From NCBI GenBank assembly GCA_944324405.1, contig CALUWF010000007.1:1-64000 (forward strand): a DNA stretch of 64,000 nucleotides. Direction: 5' to 3'. Shown here piece by piece: positions 1 to 7,412 of the stretch; within the stretch, counting starts at the first letter, position 1, and each line of letters begins with the position of its first letter. The position numbers and the translations under genes were made by a program. The stretch comes from Candidatus Gastranaerophilales bacterium (GTDB taxonomy: Bacteria; Cyanobacteriota; Vampirovibrionia; Gastranaerophilales; Gastranaerophilaceae). Below the pieces are notes generated by a model. It ran no database searches and was not told where the DNA came from. It was given only the letters and a program-made list of their open reading frames with translations.

Positions 1-1
1 C

Positions 2-283
2 CTAGTGATAATCAACTATTTCAACATCAAAAGAATGATTGTCCAGCCACCTGAAACATATTCTAAACTGGTCATTAATGCGAATAGAATATTGTCCTTG
101 CCTGTCACCTGTTAAAACCTCAAGGCGATTACTGGGCGGAATTTTTAAATCATCAAGAACAGAAGCAACATGGAGCATTCTTAGTTTCTGTAGTGCACGT
201 TTTTGAATATCTTGAGGAAGTTTCTTCGAAAACTCTTCGTTCCATATCTTCTCAGTTTCTTTACATTTGAAAGATTTAATCAT
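2..283 (-). CDS. higB: HigB/RelE-family toxin
   Basis: A 93-residue protein with the size and C-terminal pattern of HigB-type members of the RelE/ParE toxin fold: a helical N-terminal half, then a beta-rich half containing GQYSIRINDQFRICFRW. RelE-fold toxins of this family cut mRNA on the ribosome and are held inactive by a cognate antitoxin. In higBA loci the toxin gene comes first, so the antitoxin would lie beyond the left edge of the window and cannot be checked. The start is ATG; the stop is at the second base of the window, so the gene is complete. The family is a confident call; that it is an active toxin is inference. Confidence 0.8.
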   Translation of the reverse strand: MIKSFKCKETEKIWNEEFSKKLPQDIQKRALQKLRMLHVASVLDDLKIPPSNRLEVLTGDRQGQYSIRINDQFRICFRWLDNHSFDVEIVDYH

Positions 284-318
284 AATAAGATTGTAACATA
301 TAAATAACCTGTGAATAG

Positions 319-347
319 TTGAAAATGCTGTAAAAATGGGTTAAAAT
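319..347 (+). promoter_or_regulatory. Sigma-70-type promoter for the candidate small RNA
   Basis: TTGAAA at 319-324 and TAAAAT at 342-347 are separated by exactly 17 bases. The expected transcription start, about 7 bases downstream, falls at 353-355, where the first stem of a folded element begins. No open reading frame of interest follows, which fits a non-coding transcript. Confidence 0.45.
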
Positions 348-353
348 GTAATT

Positions 354-480
354 GATAGTCTGATACGGTAAATCTCCCTACCGAGCCAACTGGCGACAGA
401 GGGGTGCGGGAGTCCTCATAATCAGGCTATTGTTTTATGGTATCGATGGCGGGTTGGCAGTCCGCCCATACCGATTTTTA
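354..480 (+). ncRNA. Candidate small structured RNA, unknown family
   Basis: This is a prediction from base pairing alone. A 10-bp closing stem pairs 355-364 with 421-430, with one pair being a G-U wobble on the plus strand. It encloses three hairpins: 366-370 with 379-383, 385-387 with 392-394, and 399-402 with 414-417. The loop of the first (CTCCC, 374-378) is complementary to GGGAG (408-412) in the loop of the third, allowing a kissing-loop pseudoknot. A promoter lies immediately upstream and a hairpin followed by a T-rich tract closes it. I do not recognise an Rfam family. The minus strand would keep most of the pairing, so orientation rests on the promoter, the wobble pair and the terminator. 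Confidence 0.4.
436..479 (+). terminator. Hairpin plus T-tract; possibly a tRNA 3'-end relic
   Basis: GGTAT (439-443) pairs with ATACC (468-472) and GGCGG (448-452) with CCGCC (462-466), followed by GATTTTTATT. This can serve as an intrinsic terminator for the RNA upstream. Read on the minus strand, the same bases CCCGCC-ATCGAT-A-CCA look like the 3' end of a tRNA with encoded CCA, resembling the relic at 547-706. Both readings may be true. Confidence 0.4.
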
Positions 481-520
481 TTGACAATAATTTGTAAGCT
501 GATAAATGCAAATAATAAAA

Positions 521-540
521 AAGACTCCTTACGGAGTCTT
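521..540 (-). terminator. Intrinsic terminator
   Basis: AAGACTCC and GGAGTCTT form an 8-bp stem around TTAC. On the minus strand the stem is followed by a T-rich run, so it ends transcripts coming from the tRNA side. It lies just past the broken tRNA copy and was probably that gene's terminator. Confidence 0.6.
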
Positions 541-546
541 GATATA

Positions 547-706
547 TGGTGTCGACGGCGGGACTTGTCTTGGATTTTACTGTCTCTCGGGCAAGTAATT
601 TGCTTCACTACGTTGCCGCAAATTTTGCCCTCACTTACTCGAGTTCGCTCGCTTTGCTCGACTCCACTCTTACGTAAAATCCGCTGAACCCGCCAAAGAC
701 GGATTA
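547..706 (-). pseudogene. Broken tRNA-Leu copy with interrupted T-arm
   Basis: On the minus strand 547-562 read as a tRNA 3' end: T-stem strand CCCGC, acceptor strand CGTCGAC (identical to the intact tRNA-Leu next door), A, and an encoded CCA. The matching 5' T-arm half, GCGGG-TTCA, is at 685-693, so the T-loop is split by about 117 foreign bases (568-684). Beyond it, bases 699-705 match the variable arm of the intact tRNA. No D-arm or anticodon arm is recognisable. The insert carries an imperfect inverted repeat (GGATTTTAC at 572-580 against GTAAAATCC at 674-682). It cannot yield a working tRNA without splicing. Confidence 0.5.
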
Positions 707-728
707 AAGCCCTCACCATTCATATATT

Positions 729-760
729 AAAAAAGGGATAACATATGTTATCCCTTTTTT
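729..760 (-). terminator. Terminator of tRNA-Leu
   Basis: A near-perfect palindrome, AAAAAAGGGATAAC and GTTATCCCTTTTTT around ATAT, lies two bases beyond the tRNA 3' end. It is symmetrical and could act in both directions, but only the tRNA gene feeds into it closely. Confidence 0.75.
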
Positions 761-762
761 AA

Positions 763-843
763 TGTCGACGGGGGGACTTGAACCCCCACGGATTGCTCCA
801 CATGCTCCTGAAACATGCGTGTCTACCATTTCACCACGTCGAC
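763..843 (-). tRNA. tRNA-Leu (anticodon CAG)
   Basis: Folded by hand on the minus strand: acceptor GTCGACG/CGTCGAC (7 bp), D-stem GTG/CAC with a loop containing GG, anticodon stem CATGT/GCATG with loop TTCAGGA (anticodon CAG, reading CUG), a 13-base variable arm with a GGA/TCC stem as expected of a class II tRNA, T-stem GGGGG/CCCCC with loop TTCAAGT, discriminator A. The 3' CCA is not encoded. At 81 bases it is slightly short for a leucine tRNA because of the short variable arm. Unlike this copy, the broken relic downstream does encode CCA. Confidence 0.92.
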
Positions 844-1036
844 AAAACCAAGAATACAATTTTCAAACCTGTTTTGTGAAATGGTAGATATATATTTTTG
901 CCCCTCGCAAGTCTCGAGGCAGTCACCACGTCGACAAAACCAAGAATACAATTTTCAAACCTGTTTTGTGAAATGGTAGATATATATTTTTTGCCCCTCG
1001 CAAGTCTCGAGGCAGTCACCACGTCGACAAAACCAA
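831..1036. repeat. Two 92/93-bp direct repeats carrying the tRNA-Leu 5' end and promoter
   Basis: The unit starting TCACCACGTCGACAAAACCA occurs at 831-922 and 923-1015, with a third partial copy from 1016 to about 1036. The two full copies differ by one base in a T-run. Each unit holds, on the minus strand, the first 13 bases of tRNA-Leu plus the bases upstream including the putative promoter. Each also carries GTGAAATGGTAGA, the tRNA-Leu D-arm, in inverted (plus) orientation, and a 5-bp stem with 7-base loop (CCTCG/CGAGG) shaped like a tRNA arm. No gene is seen between 844 and 1052. Confidence 0.85.
851..880 (-). promoter_or_regulatory. Putative tRNA-Leu promoter
   Basis: On the minus strand TTCACA (875-880) and TATTCT (851-856) are 18 bases apart. 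The -10 element ends 7 bases before the mature tRNA 5' end, so transcription would begin almost at the tRNA itself. The same bases are copied in the neighbouring direct repeat. Confidence 0.4.
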
Positions 1037-1052
1037 ATTTATTTTATAACAA

Positions 1053-2951
1053 TCAAGCTTTTTTGTCTAAATAATTTTTTATTTTCATATCAAATTTGCT
1101 CCAATAAAGCCGGATAAAAAAGCAGGCAACGTGCTGTATTGAATCTACGCGCACCCACTGTCTTGTTGCCTTAAAGCGAATTGAATCAAGCGATTTAGCC
1201 CAATTTTTATGGGCAAAATTAGATCTTTCATCATTGAACAAATGAAACTGGCACATTGCCGCCTTTTTGCAAGCGCATAATATTTGCTCTGCAAGTTCGT
1301 GACGGCCGGCCTTTTTTGCAAGGTAGTATGACGCAATAAGTCCTTCGCAGCGCGCACCGTCAGGATAATAATGATCACCGTATTCGTAATACATACCGCC
1401 TTCATAATCAATATAGGGGCTGTCATCTCGTTGGTACATTCTTTTCATCATTTCATTTGCATCGGTAAAGACAAAATTTAAATGATTTTCTTTGATAAAA
1501 CCTTTGCAATCATACCATTCCTCAATAGACTGCATAAGCCATGCATCTGAGGGAAGCGGGGTAAATAGGTGAGAATAGCGTTTTGGACGCTCATCAACAA
1601 TCCAGTCCATTGCAAGACGAGTTTTTTCAACTACAAACTCTTTAAGCTCATTATCATCCTCAAAATGATTTGCAAAAAGTCCGAGCCCTAAAAGCGCTTC
1701 GCCGGGGTAATAAAAGGAAAATGTTTCCATGCGCTCCTCATCGCTCATATTTAAAAGCGGCTCACCGTTATTATACCCGGGGTGAATGTAATATCCCATA
1801 AATTCGCCCTCTGGCGTAAGACGGGAAATTAAATGACGTACAAAGCCTTTAATATACTCATCGTAACACTTGTCACCGGTCACGATTCTATATTGCATCA
1901 TTGCAACAAGCGCCATTCCGCTTCCGCCTAACTTGCTTTTTTGATTATAATAGGCATGGTATGCCTTTTTGCCGTCAACCCAATGTTCCACAGCCGTTGT
2001 AACCGTAAAATCAAGTGCTTTTTTTGCGGCATTAATATACTTTTCATCCCCGCTGTAGCTGTATGCCCTGATAAGCGTAATTGCGCCGCCACAGTGCCTC
2101 AGATCATTATAATACCTGTCATGTTCCGGGCGTGTCGGGTGTTCATGATCTTTTGTAGAATCAGTGGTGCAATCATAATAATACAAAAATCTGCCGTCAT
2201 CCTGCATATTTTTAATCAGCCAATTTGCACTTCTTGTAAACTGATTGATTAAAATATCAAAATCAAAATCACAATATCTGACATTTGCACGATACAGCGC
2301 AATGCACTCATTTTTATAGCTAATAAAAGCACGCGTATTAAAAAGATAAAATTTCCAGTCTTTCAAAGTGCCAAATAGTTTTAAACGCTCTGATATTCTG
2401 TTTGTCATTTTTGCAATAGGGGTTTTTTTAAGGAGAGATGAAAATGCGTTTTTAAAACCCATATGCGACTGTACTATTGCATCTGTAGGCATATAATAAT
2501 AAGACTGGGTGCCGTCGTTAATTTCAATCCCGTCAATACCGATTTCAAAACGGAGCGAGTTAAATTTTGAACTTTGAATTTTTTTATAAGGCAACTCGCG
2601 TCTTGAAGTCACATACTCAAACATTATTCTGCATTTATCCGGGTTATTTATTTCAAATTTTGAAAAATTTTGATTTGATTTTAAACCGGAAATAATGCGC
2701 TCAAGTGTATGCTTCAATGTATCCCTTTTTGAGCCGAAACGAATCATTTCGGTTTCTGACTGGAATAGTGAAACATAAACAAAACTAAGGCCCGGAGTAA
2801 AGTTCATAAATTTTTCAAGAGCACAAAAATCAGCTTCCGGCTCACTTCCGTCGCAGAGAGATTTTCTTATGCATAAAATCAAATTGTTAACTAATGAAAA
2901 ATCCTGATTAAAAAATGCGCGTGCATTGTCATTTTGTTCTTTAAAATTCAC
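1053..2951 (-). CDS. Alpha/alpha-barrel (six-hairpin type) protein with AMMECR1-like N-terminus
   Basis: A 632-residue protein without a signal peptide or membrane segment. From about residue 225 onward it has repeated helix pairs and aromatic/acidic motifs typical of six-hairpin glycosidase-fold enzymes: WLIKNMQDDGRFLYYYD, GGAITLIRAYSYSGDEKYI, FYYPGEALLGLGLF and DGARCEGLIASYYLAKKAG. Residues about 10-190 resemble the AMMECR1 fold in their order (FEIGIDGIEIN followed by a YMPTDAIVQ segment), but this match is weak. The substrate is unknown; the fold also occurs in lyases, epimerases and non-catalytic proteins. It is transcribed toward the tRNA-Leu repeats and stands alone, divergent from gdhA. 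Confidence 0.5.
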   Translation of the reverse strand: MNFKEQNDNARAFFNQDFSLVNNLILCIRKSLCDGSEPEADFCALEKFMNFTPGLSFVYVSLFQSETEMIRFGSKRDTLKHTLERIISGLKSNQNFSKFEINNPDKCRIMFEYVTSRRELPYKKIQSSKFNSLRFEIGIDGIEINDGTQSYYYMPTDAIVQSHMGFKNAFSSLLKKTPIAKMTNRISERLKLFGTLKDWKFYLFNTRAFISYKNECIALYRANVRYCDFDFDILINQFTRSANWLIKNMQDDGRFLYYYDCTTDSTKDHEHPTRPEHDRYYNDLRHCGGAITLIRAYSYSGDEKYINAAKKALDFTVTTAVEHWVDGKKAYHAYYNQKSKLGGSGMALVAMMQYRIVTGDKCYDEYIKGFVRHLISRLTPEGEFMGYYIHPGYNNGEPLLNMSDEERMETFSFYYPGEALLGLGLFANHFEDDNELKEFVVEKTRLAMDWIVDERPKRYSHLFTPLPSDAWLMQSIEEWYDCKGFIKENHLNFVFTDANEMMKRMYQRDDSPYIDYEGGMYYEYGDHYYPDGARCEGLIASYYLAKKAGRHELAEQILCACKKAAMCQFHLFNDERSNFAHKNWAKSLDSIRFKATRQWVRVDSIQHVACFFIRLYWSKFDMKIKNYLDKKA

Positions 2952-3044
2952 TTTTTACTTAATTCCATAATACTGACATTAAGTTGATTATAGCATATTT
3001 GTAAAATTTTTATACAAAAAACTTAACAAAATCGCATCACGTGT

Positions 3045-3073
3045 TTGTTAGCTTGTAAAAAAAATGATATTAT
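3045..3073 (+). promoter_or_regulatory. gdhA promoter
   Basis: TTGTTA (3045-3050) and TATTAT (3068-3073) with a 17-base spacer lie about 28 bases before the gdhA start. The short leader carries an AGGAG ribosome-binding site. I see no riboswitch or operator in the leader. Confidence 0.5.
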
Positions 3074-3100
3074 TAATGCGACAATTAAATAGGAGTAAAT

Positions 3101-4453
3101 ATGACCAACTACATTGAAAGCGTGCTAAGCAAAACAAAAGAAAAAAACGCACATGAAAAAGAATTCATCCAAGCCGTAAGCGAAGTTTTAGAAACATTAA
3201 AACCAATTGTCGAGCGCCACGGTGAATTTGAGAAAACGGCATTACTTGAAAGACTTGTTGAACCGGAAAGAATTATCTCTTTTAGAGTACCCTGGATTGA
3301 TGATAATGGAAAAGTTCAAGTAAATCGAGGTTTCCGCGTACAATTTAACGGAAGTATCGGGCCTTACAAAGGCGGTCTGAGATTTCACCCGAGCGTAAAT
3401 CAAAGTATTATGAAATTTCTGGCTTTTGAGCAGATATTTAAAAACGCTTTAACAGGGCTTCCGATCGGCGGCGGCAAAGGCGGCTCCGATTTTGACCCAA
3501 AAGGCAAATCTGACAGAGAAATTATGGCTTTTTGCCAAAGTTTTATGAACGAACTTCAAAGACACATCGGCCACAACCTTGATGTTCCAGCAGGCGACAT
3601 CGGAGTTGGCGCAAGAGAAATAGGCTATCTTTTCGGCCAGTACAGAAAAATTAAAAACCAGTACGAAGCAGGTGTTTTAACAGGTAAAGGGCTAGAATAC
3701 GGAGGCTCTCTTGCAAGAAAAGAGGCAACCGGCTATGGCCTAATTTATTATATGAGAGAAATGCTAAAAGCAAATAACCTCGATTTCAAAGGGAAAGTCG
3801 TTACTATTTCAGGCTCAGGCAATGTAGCAATTTATGCTGCGGAAAAAATTGCGGAATACGGCGCTAAAGTCGTAGCCATGAGTGATTCTAACGGCTGCAT
3901 TTATGATAAAGACGGTATTGATCTTGACGAAATTAAACGTTTAAAAGAAGTTGAACGCTTAAGGATTAAAGAATACTTAAAAAAACATCCAACTGCGCAA
4001 TATATGGAAAACATCGCCGGACAAACGCCCGCCGTATACACAATCAAAGCTGATATTGCACTTCCTTGTGCAACCCAAAACGATATCAATGAAAAAACAG
4101 CGGAAATTATGGTTAAAAACGGAGTAATTGCTGTTGGTGAAGGAGCCAATATGCCTACCGACATTGACGCGATTAACTATTTCCTTAAAAACAAAGTACT
4201 TCTTGCACCGGCCAAGGCCGCAAATGCAGGCGGTGTTGCAACTTCCGCTCTTGAAATGTGCCAAAACAGTATGAGGTACTTCTGGACATTTGAAGAAGTA
4301 AATAAAAAGCTTGACGATATTATGACAAACATATTTAAAGCTTGTAAGGAAAATGCGGATGAATACGGACTTGGTACAAATTATGTTGCAGGTGCAAACA
4401 TTGCTGCATTCAAAAAAGTTGCCGCAGCTATGATGGCTCAAGGTATTATTTAA
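3101..4453 (+). CDS. gdhA: Glutamate dehydrogenase (NADP type)
   Basis: A 450-residue cytoplasmic enzyme that interconverts 2-oxoglutarate plus ammonium and glutamate, the entry of ammonium into amino acids. The length fits the hexameric bacterial small-subunit family. Visible landmarks are the substrate-binding segment GPYKGGLRFHPSV near residue 90, the catalytic lysine in PIGGGKGG (Lys126), Asp166 in DVPAGDIGVG, and the Rossmann glycine motif SGSGNVA at 237-243. The start is fixed by the AGGAG site 6-7 bases upstream. It is monocistronic, with its own promoter and terminator. NADP over NAD preference is inferred from resemblance to biosynthetic enzymes. Confidence 0.95.
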   Translation: MTNYIESVLSKTKEKNAHEKEFIQAVSEVLETLKPIVERHGEFEKTALLERLVEPERIISFRVPWIDDNGKVQVNRGFRVQFNGSIGPYKGGLRFHPSVNQSIMKFLAFEQIFKNALTGLPIGGGKGGSDFDPKGKSDREIMAFCQSFMNELQRHIGHNLDVPAGDIGVGAREIGYLFGQYRKIKNQYEAGVLTGKGLEYGGSLARKEATGYGLIYYMREMLKANNLDFKGKVVTISGSGNVAIYAAEKIAEYGAKVVAMSDSNGCIYDKDGIDLDEIKRLKEVERLRIKEYLKKHPTAQYMENIAGQTPAVYTIKADIALPCATQNDINEKTAEIMVKNGVIAVGEGANMPTDIDAINYFLKNKVLLAPAKAANAGGVATSALEMCQNSMRYFWTFEEVNKKLDDIMTNIFKACKENADEYGLGTNYVAGANIAAFKKVAAAMMAQGII

Positions 4454-4477
4454 GACCAAAAACCATTTAAGAATTTA

Positions 4478-4510
4478 GCCGCCCCTTTAAAATAAAGGAG
4501 CGGCTTTTTT
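4478..4510 (+). terminator. gdhA terminator
   Basis: GCCGCCCCTTTA and TAAAGGAGCGGC form a 12-bp stem with one mismatch, followed by six T residues. It lies between gdhA and the convergent gene at 4527. Confidence 0.85.
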
Positions 4511-4526
4511 AATTTATTTTAATACA

Positions 4527-6167
4527 TTATTTGAAACAATCTTGTGCAACGACCCTATAGACACCGTCTTTGCCCAAAGACTTGTTTGTTCTTAATTCTA
4601 TAATCAGCCTTGACTCGCTGCTGCTTTTGGCATTTTTAGCCTCAGCTTCCTTTTGCTTTGCCTGCATAACTTTTTTCTCCGTAACCCTTCTGTTGTATGC
4701 GGGAAGCAAAATTCCAAGCGAAATAATCGAAAATCCAAGGCTTGCAAGTTCGCAGATAGAGCGCATATTTTTATCCTTAGGTAAAACTTCATCAAAAGAT
4801 TTTACATAAGTATTTTTAATCCAATCGCCTGCGCGTTTTAGAAAAGAACTGTCAGGTGTGCTATTGCCTGTTCTGTTTAATAGTTTTACATCCGGTTTAA
4901 CTTTTTCAATTATGCTTGCGGCAGACTTTGCGGCATAATCGCCGAGAAAATAAAGTCCCGAGAAGGATGCCATATCCCGCACCGTACTTTCTCTTAATTC
5001 ATTCGGATCTTCCGAGGCAAACATTCTGCTTACAAAAGTACCGGTTGCAATCCATCTGCACTGATCAACCGTCGGAAACATTCCTTTAAACTGAAACATT
5101 TGAAGGCTCGGGCGTTTCATCATTGACAAAAGCGCAAGAGAAACCATTGAGCCGGCAGATAGAAGTTTTTGAGTGAAAAACTTTGACTTTTCTTGTGCAT
5201 TCATTTCTTTGTACGTATCACCCTTTTCAAAGTCTTTGTAAATGGGTGCGCCTTTTTGTTTATACTTATGTCTTGTTATCGCGCGGTTAATCGATTGAAC
5301 GGACATTGCAACGGGAAGAATAATCCCAAGGCCCAAAATACTTTTATAGTTAACAAGTTTTGTAGCCTGTTTTTTAAAGGCATCTAAATTGCCTCTCACG
5401 GCATCGTCTTTAAATTTACGTGCAATATCCACGCTGTCGCGCAATAGCTCCGATAAGTCAGAACCAAAATTTTTACCTGTCGTATCATACGTCAAAATTT
5501 CACTTGCATGTGTAGAATCCGTAATCATTGAAGACACTTTGGCAAGGGTATTTTTTAGCGTTTTTTTGTCTTTAGAATTATCAAGGACAGCATTTGTTAA
5601 AATGTCACTGACCTCACTAAGTTTATCTTTTCCGAGAGCTGAAGAAAACTCAACCCATTTATCACCGTCGCGGCCGTTTAACTCTCCTAAAAGCGAGGTG
5701 AAATAATTTTTAATTATTTTATCTTGTGAAGCACCCTCAGGAACAGATGCAATTGAATTTTTATAAGTTTCGACAAATTTTTCTATACTTTCACCATTTG
5801 CCCAGGATGAAGAAAGATTGACCCCTTTAAAATTCTTGCCCATAATCGGTTTGTTTAAAAGTTTGGCCACTCCTAAAACCACAAATGACGGAGCAAGGCA
5901 GTTGACGATAAGCCCCGAAAATTCTCTGCGCGCCGTTTCCATTGCCGCGGGTACACCTGTTTTTACAAGGTCAAAGATGGTTCTTGGAACATCGGTAGCA
6001 ACAGAATCCGTGACGGCAACTCCAATCATCGGATATTTATCGCACATTTGGAGCCCCTTTGTGGCAAGATTTAAAAAACTTCCCTTAAAATTCTGTTCTC
6101 CGGCGTCTTTGTTGTTGTTAACATATTTAGCTTTGGTATTAAATTTTTGTATTGCTTGTGTCTTCAT
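4527..6167 (-). CDS. Unrecognised protein with repeated FKG motifs and hydrophobic segments
   Basis: A 546-residue protein I cannot assign. It has no classical signal peptide: the N-terminus is polar (MKTQAIQKFNTKAKYVNNNK). The tripeptide FKG follows N or Q three times: QNFKG ending at residue 29, KNFKG ending at 115, and FQFKG in the central part. Hydrophobic stretches occur near residues 85-102 (LIVNCLAPSFVVLGVAKLL), mid-protein (ILGLGIILPVAMSV and AGSMVSLALLSMM) and near the C-terminus (LGFSIISLGILLPAY), so it may be a membrane protein. The tail after the last segment is Lys/Glu/Ala-rich and probably helical. I associate the NFKG style of N-terminus with Gastranaerophilales genomes, but this is recollection, not a search. 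Confidence 0.75.
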   Translation of the reverse strand: MKTQAIQKFNTKAKYVNNNKDAGEQNFKGSFLNLATKGLQMCDKYPMIGVAVTDSVATDVPRTIFDLVKTGVPAAMETARREFSGLIVNCLAPSFVVLGVAKLLNKPIMGKNFKGVNLSSSWANGESIEKFVETYKNSIASVPEGASQDKIIKNYFTSLLGELNGRDGDKWVEFSSALGKDKLSEVSDILTNAVLDNSKDKKTLKNTLAKVSSMITDSTHASEILTYDTTGKNFGSDLSELLRDSVDIARKFKDDAVRGNLDAFKKQATKLVNYKSILGLGIILPVAMSVQSINRAITRHKYKQKGAPIYKDFEKGDTYKEMNAQEKSKFFTQKLLSAGSMVSLALLSMMKRPSLQMFQFKGMFPTVDQCRWIATGTFVSRMFASEDPNELRESTVRDMASFSGLYFLGDYAAKSAASIIEKVKPDVKLLNRTGNSTPDSSFLKRAGDWIKNTYVKSFDEVLPKDKNMRSICELASLGFSIISLGILLPAYNRRVTEKKVMQAKQKEAEAKNAKSSSESRLIIELRTNKSLGKDGVYRVVAQDCFK

Positions 6168-6314
6168 GGTTGTTATTCTTAAAAGGATGACAAAAACTCA
6201 CAACATGTTATTTAATCACAAAAAAGACAGAAATGTTGTATTTTTATACATTCTTAATCTCAAAACAATATTGGTTCCGTATAGATAAAAATGATAAAAA
6301 TATTTTTTTGCGCT

Positions 6315-7337
6315 TTAATTTAATTTTTCTTTCAGTTCTTTAACGGTTTTTGCAACATCCTGCGAATTCATAATTGCCCTTACAAGTGCAATTCTTTTGC
6401 CCCCTAGGGATAAAACTTCATCAACTGTATTTAAATCAATTGAACCAATCGCATAATAAGGAATTGTAACATTTTGCACTGCCCACTTAAGATAATCAAG
6501 CCCCGCAGGTTCTCTGTTTGGTTTTGTGGGAGTTTTATAAACAGGCCCCACACCAATGTAGTCAGCGCCATTTTGCATGGCAAGAATTGCATCCTGCGGC
6601 TTGTGGGTTGAAATTCCTATTATCATTTTTTCGCCGAGAATTTTTCTTGCACTTAAAATATCAATGTCATCCTGTCCGAGATGTACCCCGTCCGCATTTA
6701 AAATTTGTGCAAGATCAACTCTGTCATTAACTATAAAAAGTGCGCCGTACTGACTTGTAATCTCACGGATAACCCTTCCGTACTCAATAATTTTTGAAGC
6801 AGGTTTTGATTTTTCTCTCAGCTGTACAATATCAACGCCGCTTTTTACCGCAAGTGCAACGGTGTCCAAGAATTCATCATCCGAATTAAAATTATCCGAA
6901 TTTGTAACAAGGTAGAGCTTTTTGTCTTTTAATAAATATTTTTTTATATCCATTTTTAATCTTTCATTCATTTCTTTTTCTATTGTATAAGTATTATAGC
7001 GGAATTCATCAGGCAATTTTGCATATTCATTTAGTACACGAAGCGCCTGTTCAAGTCGTTTAAAGTTGGAGCGAAAAATCATCTCAAGGCTCCTTGTTTG
7101 GGAATTTGCCTTTGTCGGATTTACTATATTAACCCCCACATCGTTACTTGTATCTCTTGAAGATAAAAGCTCATCGTAGTTACTGTCAAAAAAAGTACAT
7201 ATTTGATGCCTCATATTTTTGAGTTTTTCGGATTGATTTTTATCGTCAAATTCAAAACGTGCAATTTCTTCAAGCACCCTTAGCGCTTCTGTTGCGCGGT
7301 TTAAATTTGCATCGGTAATTCTTTTCAAAATTCGCAC
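6315..7337 (-). CDS. thiE: Thiamine phosphate synthase with N-terminal ThiD2-like domain
   Basis: A 340-residue two-domain protein. Residues 1 to about 125 (LNRATEALRVLEEIARFEF, then FKRLEQALRVLNEYAK) match the all-helical ThiD2 domain fused to ThiE in cyanobacteria and some other bacteria. The C-terminal part is the TIM-barrel ThiE that joins HMP pyrophosphate and thiazole phosphate to thiamine phosphate: DIVQLREKS, FIVNDRVDLA, DGVHLGQDD, IGISTH and DYIGVGPVYKTPTK. The start is GTG at 7337, or TTG at 7328, which sits better behind AAAGG. No THI-box riboswitch was recognised upstream, and no other thi gene is nearby. Confidence 0.92.
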   Translation of the reverse strand: MRILKRITDANLNRATEALRVLEEIARFEFDDKNQSEKLKNMRHQICTFFDSNYDELLSSRDTSNDVGVNIVNPTKANSQTRSLEMIFRSNFKRLEQALRVLNEYAKLPDEFRYNTYTIEKEMNERLKMDIKKYLLKDKKLYLVTNSDNFNSDDEFLDTVALAVKSGVDIVQLREKSKPASKIIEYGRVIREITSQYGALFIVNDRVDLAQILNADGVHLGQDDIDILSARKILGEKMIIGISTHKPQDAILAMQNGADYIGVGPVYKTPTKPNREPAGLDYLKWAVQNVTIPYYAIGSIDLNTVDEVLSLGGKRIALVRAIMNSQDVAKTVKELKEKLN

Positions 7338-7412
7338 CTTTTAAAATACTGCCTATGTGATTATATAACAAAGATTATGGTTTATTAAGGGCTTTAGTTT
7401 TAATTTTTGATT

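Noticed and set aside
435-719. Overlapping open frames on both strands at 430-719
   Set aside because: They cross the candidate RNA, a terminator and the tRNA relic, have no ribosome-binding site and show no protein-like composition.
831-1022. 63-residue frame inside the direct repeats
   Set aside because: It only repeats because the DNA repeats; it reads through tRNA sequence.
831-1036. CRISPR-like array
   Set aside because: Units are adjacent with no unique spacers, only two full copies exist, and there are no cas genes.
6315-7337. Two separate genes for ThiD2 and ThiE
   Set aside because: The frame is continuous and such fusions are known in cyanobacteria.
7338-7412. TPP riboswitch before thiE
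   Set aside because: The gap is too short and lacks the THI-box sequence; the other upstream strand belongs to the sigma gene.
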